Source: Methanomicrobia archaeon (GTDB lineage: Archaea > Methanobacteriota_B > Thermococci > Methanofastidiosales > B48-G16). From it: a DNA stretch of 9,801 nt. Location of the stretch: the NCBI GenBank assembly GCA_023133315.1, contig JAGLWR010000037.1, forward strand, positions 1 to 9,801. The letters run 5' to 3'. Positions within the stretch are counted from its first letter, which is position 1. The number at the start of each line of letters is the position of its first letter. Below, piece by piece: positions 5,853-9,801 of the stretch. The translations under genes were made by a program, and so were the position numbers. Under the pieces are notes generated by a model that searched no databases, was not told where the DNA came from, and saw only the letters and a program-made list of their open reading frames with translations.

Positions 5853-6917
5853 GATTTTGTACAGTGCAATGAGATAAGGAAATATAATGAGAGGAATTGG
5901 AGAGATATCCACGCATAGCAGTGTTATTGATAGCAAAATAGAATAGTATGGCAATACCTTTTTTAATCGCTTCATTTTTTTCCTGAGAGTACCCAACACG
6001 CTCCCGAAAAATATCATTATAGGAACTTCGATGATCCCGAAATCAAGTATCAGAGGGCCAAGAATTGTGGATGTCGTATTGTGTTCGTATCCGAGAACGA
6101 CTTTGCCTACTATATCTCCCGTGATGGGATGAAGCCAGAGTCCATGGTAATACCCAAAAAACCCTGATTTTTCAACAATTTGATTCAAAACATAACCTGT
6201 ATACGATATTCTATAGAATATCAGATTTAAAAAGTCCAGCTTCCATTTTTGAGATGTAAAATGTAAAAAAGCGATATTGAGAATGATAAAAATTATCAGA
6301 GCGAGAGCAAAGAGCCACAGATTAGATTTGATCTCTTTTTTATAGTAAAGGATGATTATTGTTGATAAAATGAGAATGAGGATATATGATCTATAGCCGT
6401 AAAGAAATAAGATCAAAAATGCGAGTATGAAAAGGAGGGGACTGAATTTTTTCAATGTCTGAAAATTAAATCCTATATATAACAGAGAGTATCCACAAAC
6501 AAACATAATTGTTAAGGCGTTTCTTTTCACGTCAGGATTGAAAAGAGGGATATCCCGTATATAGATAAAATTGATGACGAGGAGCGTTACACCTAAAAAA
6601 TAAAATAATTGTGAGTATTTTTTAAAATCTAATTGCAGTATCAGAAAAAGGGGAGGCACTATTAAAAAAGCAAGGTAAGAATAGACTCTAAAACTGTAAT
6701 AAAATAATAGAACGAGGATGATAAAGAGAACATATTCTTTTTTTATTTTTAAATTTATTTTCGTCCCGACATAAAAGCAGAAGAGACCGTAAGCGACATA
6801 AAAAAATAGTAATGGATTTAAAGAATAATCTACATATTCTGTTTTAAAAATTAAGCTTATACCTATGAAAATGATATAGGTAACAACAAAGATATTCGGG
6901 CTGAAGAAATCTTTCAT
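5847..6917 (-). CDS. Wzy-like oligosaccharide repeat unit polymerase
   Basis: A 356-residue, very hydrophobic protein with roughly eleven membrane segments. Proteins of this class join lipid-linked oligosaccharide units into longer surface polysaccharides on the outer face of the membrane. Features like archaeal Wzy-type proteins are IPLFNPDVKR (123-132) in an external loop, FLYGYRSYIL (171-180) with the GxR that starts a membrane helix, and a large loop at about 220-285 with conserved-looking polar residues (RISYTGY, HPITGD, HNTTSTILG). The TSTILGPLILDFG segment is also typical. Sequence drift in this class is high, so the call rests on topology and these motifs. The gene starts 9 nt after the radical SAM gene, so it is probably co-transcribed; no clear Shine-Dalgarno site is seen. 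No glycosyltransferases are adjacent. An O-antigen ligase is the main alternative. Confidence 0.7.
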   Translation of the reverse strand: MKDFFSPNIFVVTYIIFIGISLIFKTEYVDYSLNPLLFFYVAYGLFCFYVGTKINLKIKKEYVLFIILVLLFYYSFRVYSYLAFLIVPPLFLILQLDFKKYSQLFYFLGVTLLVINFIYIRDIPLFNPDVKRNALTIMFVCGYSLLYIGFNFQTLKKFSPLLFILAFLILFLYGYRSYILILILSTIIILYYKKEIKSNLWLFALALIIFIILNIAFLHFTSQKWKLDFLNLIFYRISYTGYVLNQIVEKSGFFGYYHGLWLHPITGDIVGKVVLGYEHNTTSTILGPLILDFGIIEVPIMIFFGSVLGTLRKKMKRLKKVLPYYSILLSITLLCVDISPIPLIIFPYLIALYKIS

Positions 6918-6926
6918 ACAGTGAGT

Positions 6927-7904
6927 TTATCCTTTCATATATATCTTTTTTCCACAGGTGCATCGTCCATTCTTTATTCTATTTTTCAGAACATCAAACC
7001 CACGTCTTCTGATTACTGCCTCTCCACACCCCGGACAGTACGTTATATCGGGTATTCTTCCGACGTTGCCGAGGTAGATGTAGTATAATCCTGTTTCCTT
7101 TGCGATCTTTTCCGCTATTTCCAATGTTTCCAAAGGCGTTGGGTTTCTATCTCTCATTTTGTGGTGAGGGAAAAATCTTGTGAAATGAATAGGGATCTCA
7201 GGGCTTATTTCATAAAGTTTTTTACATATCTCTTCAATTTGTTCTTTTTTATCATTCCATCCAGGTACGATGAGATTTGTAACTTCTACGTGTCTGTCAT
7301 TTTCAAAAACTGTTCTTACAGAGTTGAATACATCATAAAACGGTGCGTGGCAGAGTTTTTCATAAAAATCTTTTTCTCCCTTGACGTCTATATTAAAAGC
7401 ATCCATGTAAGGTATCAATTTTTTCAACGGCTCTTCATTCATATATCCATTTGTTACCATTGCAGTATATAGATCGGTTTCTTTTGCCAGTTTTGCGGTA
7501 TCATATACAAACTCGTACCATATTGTAGGTTCATTGTAAGTAAAGGCTATTCCTTCCGTATCTTTAGCCATTTCCACAATATTTTCAGGGGAAAAATATC
7601 TTGTGAAGCTTTTTTTCTGGGATATTGAGTAATTCTGACAGAAATCGCATGCAAAATTACATCCTATTGTACCTATGGAAAACGCCGTACTGCCGGGATA
7701 GAAGTGATAGAGAGGTTTTTTTTCGATTGGGTCTTTCCAGAAAGAAGAAACTTCACCATATATCTCGGTATAAAGCTTATTTTCTTTGTTTACTCTCACT
7801 CTACAGAAACCATACTTAGATTGAGGAATGAAACATTCTCTGGGGCATAGAAGGCATCTAACACCCTCTTTTTCGGGAAGATAAAATTCTGCTTCTTTCA
7901 ACAT
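6927..7904 (-). CDS. amrS: AmmeMemoRadiSam system radical SAM enzyme (AmrS)
   Basis: A 325-residue radical SAM protein (numbering from ATG 7904). The 4Fe-4S motif CNFACDFC (C82, C86, C89) binds the cluster that cleaves S-adenosylmethionine. An N-terminal cysteine set (C17, C20, C24, C34 in CLLCPREC...GFC) and a C-terminal zinc-ribbon-like set (YCPGCGE at 289-295, then CTCGKK) are typical of AmrS. FTYNEPTIWYEF, MVTNGYMN and NIDVKG are core-barrel motifs, and HFTRFFPHHKM is highly characteristic. The family is often linked to AMMECR1 and MEMO proteins and its reaction is not established; similarity to pyruvate-formate-lyase activases is general. Neither partner gene is in this window. The frame is open to an ATG at 7946, but 7904 is preferred: homologues begin near xLKEAxFY, and a TATA element lies 28 nt upstream of 7904. 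It leads a two-gene unit with the polymerase. Confidence 0.88.
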   Translation of the reverse strand: MLKEAEFYLPEKEGVRCLLCPRECFIPQSKYGFCRVRVNKENKLYTEIYGEVSSFWKDPIEKKPLYHFYPGSTAFSIGTIGCNFACDFCQNYSISQKKSFTRYFSPENIVEMAKDTEGIAFTYNEPTIWYEFVYDTAKLAKETDLYTAMVTNGYMNEEPLKKLIPYMDAFNIDVKGEKDFYEKLCHAPFYDVFNSVRTVFENDRHVEVTNLIVPGWNDKKEQIEEICKKLYEISPEIPIHFTRFFPHHKMRDRNPTPLETLEIAEKIAKETGLYYIYLGNVGRIPDITYCPGCGEAVIRRRGFDVLKNRIKNGRCTCGKKIYMKG

Positions 7905-7927
7905 TACTATACTATAACGATTAGATG

Positions 7928-7937
7928 TACTTAAAGT
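7928..7937 (-). promoter_or_regulatory. TATA box for amrS
   Basis: Read on the minus strand the element is ACTTTAAGTA, centred 28 nt before the ATG at 7904. It sits inside the open frame that leads to the upstream ATG at 7946, so it supports the shorter start. It is part of a compact divergent promoter region with the methyltransferase gene. Confidence 0.5.
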
Positions 7938-7956
7938 TTTTCTCATTACCCAATAG

Positions 7957-7964
7957 TTTTAAAC
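7957..7964 (+). promoter_or_regulatory. TATA box for rlmB-like gene
   Basis: TTTTAAAC is centred 24-25 nt before the ATG at 7985, predicting that the transcript starts at the ATG. The GGAG directly abutting the ATG would be upstream of the RNA start and too close to act as a Shine-Dalgarno site. The two divergent TATA centres are 28 bp apart. Confidence 0.6.
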
Positions 7965-7984
7965 GTATGAACGTATAATAGGAG

Positions 7985-8686
7985 ATGGATAAAGTACTCG
8001 GTAGAAGAGCTGTAATGGAAGTGTTAAAAAGCGGCAGAGAAGTAAACAAGCTCCTTGTAGCTAAGAACTCAAAACTCGGAGAAATTTTAAAAATTGCTCA
8101 TGAAAAAAAGATACTCGTTTCAAAAGTAGAAAAGAAGGCACTTGATAAATTTGGTGAAAAGCATCAGGGAGTCATTGCTTTCACGTCTCCTAAGAAGTAT
8201 ACAAAATTTGAAGATCTCAGATTTTCCGAAGATTCTTTTTTCATCGTTCTGGATAGGATACAAGATCCGAGAAATCTTGGAGCGATTATACGATCCTGCG
8301 AGTTTTTTAATCTCGATGCAGTAATAATCCCAAAAAGACACTCTGCAAAGATCACCGAAACGGTGTGGAAAAGTTCCGCGGGTGCGTTAGAGTATGTGAA
8401 CGTTGTTCTTGTGGATAATCTCTCTAAAACAATAGAAAAACTCAAAGAGAGAAAGATCTGGATTATAGGAGCTGACATAAACGGAGAAACATGCTTTGAA
8501 AAGAATTTAAAAGGACCCGTAGCTCTCGTACTCGGCGAAGAGCAGAGAGGAATGAGAGAGATCTTAAAAAGGAAATGTGATCTTCTTATAAAGATTCCAG
8601 GAGGAGGGAAGATCGAATCCCTCAATGTCTCCACGGCAGCAGGTATTCTCATTTATGAGATCTTAAAACAGAGAAATTTTGAGTGA
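7985..8686 (+). CDS. rlmB: RlmB/TrmH-family RNA 2'-O-methyltransferase
   Basis: A 233-residue SPOUT methyltransferase of the SpoU class that moves a methyl group from S-adenosylmethionine to a ribose 2'-OH in RNA. The N-terminal part (1-70: MDKVLGRRAVMEVL..., HQGVIAF) matches the L30e-like substrate-binding domain of RlmB. The catalytic domain shows motif 1 DRIQDPRNLGAIIRS (90-104, with N97 and R103), SAGALEYV (131-138), motif 2 LVLGEEQRGM (181-190) and motif 3 IPGGGKIESLNVSTAAGI (204-221), which together form the knotted SAM site. RlmB in bacteria methylates G2251 of the 23S rRNA P loop; the same target here is an inference. The order of domains is that of the bacterial-type protein, so bacterial ancestry is possible. 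It is a single-gene unit with a TATA box and a leaderless start, ending in an oligo-T tract. Confidence 0.88.
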   Translation: MDKVLGRRAVMEVLKSGREVNKLLVAKNSKLGEILKIAHEKKILVSKVEKKALDKFGEKHQGVIAFTSPKKYTKFEDLRFSEDSFFIVLDRIQDPRNLGAIIRSCEFFNLDAVIIPKRHSAKITETVWKSSAGALEYVNVVLVDNLSKTIEKLKERKIWIIGADINGETCFEKNLKGPVALVLGEEQRGMREILKRKCDLLIKIPGGGKIESLNVSTAAGILIYEILKQRNFE

Positions 8687-8760
8687 TGAGCGAAAACTAT
8701 TTAAATGAAAGTGCAGAAATAAGTAGGAAATCTTCAAAGGGTACAAAGGAAACACTTAAA

Positions 8761-8793
8761 TTTTTTTGTTTTTTCTTTTTTAATTATTTTTTT
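8761..8793 (+). terminator. Oligo-T archaeal terminator after rlmB-like gene
   Basis: The + strand carries runs of seven, six, six and seven T with single interruptions, starting 75 nt after the stop of the methyltransferase gene. Archaeal RNA polymerase ends transcription at such T-rich tracts without a hairpin, and I see no stem here. The tract reaches the 3' end of the convergent gene on the minus strand. Confidence 0.65.
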
Positions 8794-9295
8794 ATTTTCT
8801 ATATTTTTCTTTCATTTCGACAGATCTATTTAGTAGACTCTGCATGAGATTCTCTATTTCTTTTTTTCTGGATTTGAAATCTTTTATTTCTTTTTCTATC
8901 TCTATTTTGGTATCGATGTACTTTTTACATTCTTCTATATCTTTTCCCTCAATTATAAATTTGAAAATATCAGAGGCGGTCAGAAACTCTCCAAACTTCG
9001 TTCTTTCTATGATATATCTAAGTTTATTAAATAATACATTTAATTCATAAATTTTATCTTCAAGAGTAGAGATCATATCATTGTATTTTTTCTTATTTGT
9101 CAAAATATGAAATTTTATTCTCATATTAGGTTCATAATTGCATTTATAACTCTCCAGATATTCTATATTTCTTTCCAGGGCAGGATAAAGAGTACTATCT
9201 TCTGTCAATTCTTTCATTCCCCCTCTCTTGGAATATACATAGAAACAGATAATAAGAAGGATTCCGATACACCCTAAAAGCAGATATAACTCCAT
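8792..9295 (-). CDS. Membrane-anchored coiled-coil protein, unknown function
   Basis: I do not recognise this 167-residue protein. It begins with a single hydrophobic segment (residues about 3-21, LYLLLGCIGILLIICFYVY) and a basic SKRGG stop-transfer stretch, which suggests an outside N-terminus and a cytoplasmic body. The rest is highly charged and rich in Lys, Glu and Ile. Two helical regions (about 67-98 and 118-160) have heptad-like spacing and are probable coiled coils. There is no catalytic motif or cysteine cluster. The start ATG at 9295 is 22 nt after the stop of the upstream gene, and a TATA-like box is centred 25 nt before it, so the gene may have its own promoter. It could be a structural or scaffold protein; nothing supports a specific role. 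Length, codon use and a consistent hydrophobic anchor make it a credible gene. Confidence 0.75.
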   Translation of the reverse strand: MELYLLLGCIGILLIICFYVYSKRGGMKELTEDSTLYPALERNIEYLESYKCNYEPNMRIKFHILTNKKKYNDMISTLEDKIYELNVLFNKLRYIIERTKFGEFLTASDIFKFIIEGKDIEECKKYIDTKIEIEKEIKDFKSRKKEIENLMQSLLNRSVEMKEKYRK

Positions 9296-9316
9296 AGTAC
9301 TATATTGTTTTCAGTG

Positions 9317-9324
9317 ATTAAAAA
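9317..9324 (-). promoter_or_regulatory. TATA-like box for coiled-coil gene
   Basis: The minus strand reads TTTTTAAT, centred 25-26 nt before the ATG at 9295. It overlaps the stop codon of the upstream YigZ-family gene, so the downstream gene could be transcribed separately as a leaderless mRNA. Read-through from upstream remains possible. Confidence 0.4.
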
Positions 9325-9801
9325 CTTAACTTTACATTCCCCTTCGTCTTTTTCAAAAGTTCATTCAAGAAAGATTCTTTATCTTTCTTCTTAATCGATA
9401 CTTTAAAAAAAGCGTCATGTTCCATTCTTCTATCCAGAACTGTGCACCCATATTTCTGGAACAGTCTGGTAACATCTCCAAAGAACTCGTACGGCACGGA
9501 AAACGAGATCACCCCTTCGTAAAATTTTTCAACGATCTCCGCGACCTCGATACCTTTCAATGCAGCTTCTCTGTACGCACGTATCAATCCTCCTATGCCT
9601 AATTTCATCCCTCCAAAGTATCGGGTGACAACAATGAGAACGTTTTTCAGATTCTTTTTTAAAATTACGTCCAGGATAGGTTTTCCCGCAGTGTTCAGCG
9701 GCTCACCATCATCAGATGAATTGAAAATCTCGTGTATCATGTACGCATAGGGGTGATGAGAGGCATCTTTAAACTCTTTTTTTATCTCTGTTATAAACTT
9801 C
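9318..9801 (-). CDS. yigZ: YigZ/IMPACT family (UPF0029) protein, N-terminus beyond window
   Basis: About 160 C-terminal residues of a YigZ/IMPACT protein. The frame remains open to the window edge. The ATG at 9740 is internal, because the upstream codons encode FKDASHHPYAY, the conserved AxH...YAY part of the family. Next come DDGEPLNTAGKPIL and the family signature YFGGMKLGIGGLIRAY, then a ferredoxin-like C-terminal domain (about the last 60 residues, the DUF1949 region). Full-length relatives have about 200 residues, so roughly 40 residues are missing at the right edge. The family is linked to translation or ribosome-associated regulation (IMPACT counteracts Gcn2 in eukaryotes); the role of the prokaryotic members is not settled. 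It is upstream of the coiled-coil gene on the same strand. Confidence 0.9.
   Translation of the reverse strand, partial: KFITEIKKEFKDASHHPYAYMIHEIFNSSDDGEPLNTAGKPILDVILKKNLKNVLIVVTRYFGGMKLGIGGLIRAYREAALKGIEVAEIVEKFYEGVISFSVPYEFFGDVTRLFQKYGCTVLDRRMEHDAFFKVSIKKKDKESFLNELLKKTKGNVKLSF

Noticed and set aside
2358..6969. Shared 12-mer GTGCATCGTCCA at 2358-2369 and 6958-6969
   Set aside because: A 12-nt match is expected by chance in a window this long, and the two sites lie in unrelated coding sequences.
7161..7472. 103-codon + frame opposite amrS
   Set aside because: Antisense shadow of a gene with many conserved motifs; no promoter or ribosome binding site.
7905..7946. Upstream ATG at 7946 for amrS
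   Set aside because: The extra 14 residues do not resemble family N-termini, and the likely TATA box lies within this stretch.
8683..8689. GTGATGA resembling a C box of a C/D guide RNA
   Set aside because: It is formed by the rlmB stop codon context, and no CTGA D box or C'/D' pair follows before the T-rich tract.
8686..8847. 53-codon frame overlapping the rlmB stop (TGATG) on +
   Set aside because: The stop-start overlap looks like coupling, but the centre is a Phe run read from the oligo-T terminator and the end overlaps the convergent gene; not a credible protein.

Overview
The window is densely coded, AT-rich archaeal DNA. The clearest taxonomic marker is a complete Hef helicase-nuclease, typical of Euryarchaeota and some related archaea. 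Other archaeal signs are TATA-like boxes (TTTAAA/TTTATA type) about 24-28 bp before most first genes of transcription units, Shine-Dalgarno sites matching GGAGGTGATCC before operon-internal genes, and a dolichol-kinase-type enzyme. I cannot name the genus from the sequence. No rRNA, tRNA, CRISPR array or insertion sequence is visible.

Layout, left to right. (1) hef on + (70-2253). (2) A small two-gene + operon: a 54-residue zinc-ribbon protein resembling LysW (2319-2483) followed after 4 nt by an MFS transporter (2488-3723). (3) A secreted leucine-rich-repeat surface protein on + (3767-5163). It is split by a frameshift in its tenth repeat, so the signal peptide and most repeats are in one frame, and the last repeats, Thr/Pro stalk and membrane anchor are in another. 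(4) A dolichol/phytol-kinase-family membrane protein on + (5223-5852), whose stop overlaps that of a convergent Wzy-like oligosaccharide polymerase on - (5847-6917). (5) That polymerase lies downstream of, and probably in an operon with, an AmmeMemoRadiSam-system radical SAM enzyme (6927-7904, -). (6) Divergently, an RlmB/TrmH-like 2'-O-methyltransferase on + (7985-8686), ending in a long oligo-T tract. (7) On -, a membrane-anchored coiled-coil protein of unknown function (8792-9295) and the 3' part of a YigZ/IMPACT-family gene that runs off the right edge (9318 to beyond 9801).

Functional links. Hef (fork repair) and RlmB (rRNA modification) are housekeeping. The central part looks like cell-envelope biology: an Asn-sequon-rich LRR ectodomain, a polyprenol kinase that could supply dolichyl phosphate for glycosylation, and a polymerase of lipid-linked sugar repeats. 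This link is inferred from adjacency and motifs only.

The most notable features are the 7-nt deficit in one 66-nt LRR unit that uncouples the ectodomain from its anchor, the zinc-ribbon mini-gene paired with an MFS transporter, and the regular leaderless promoter geometry. I see no convincing new multi-gene system such as a defence island.
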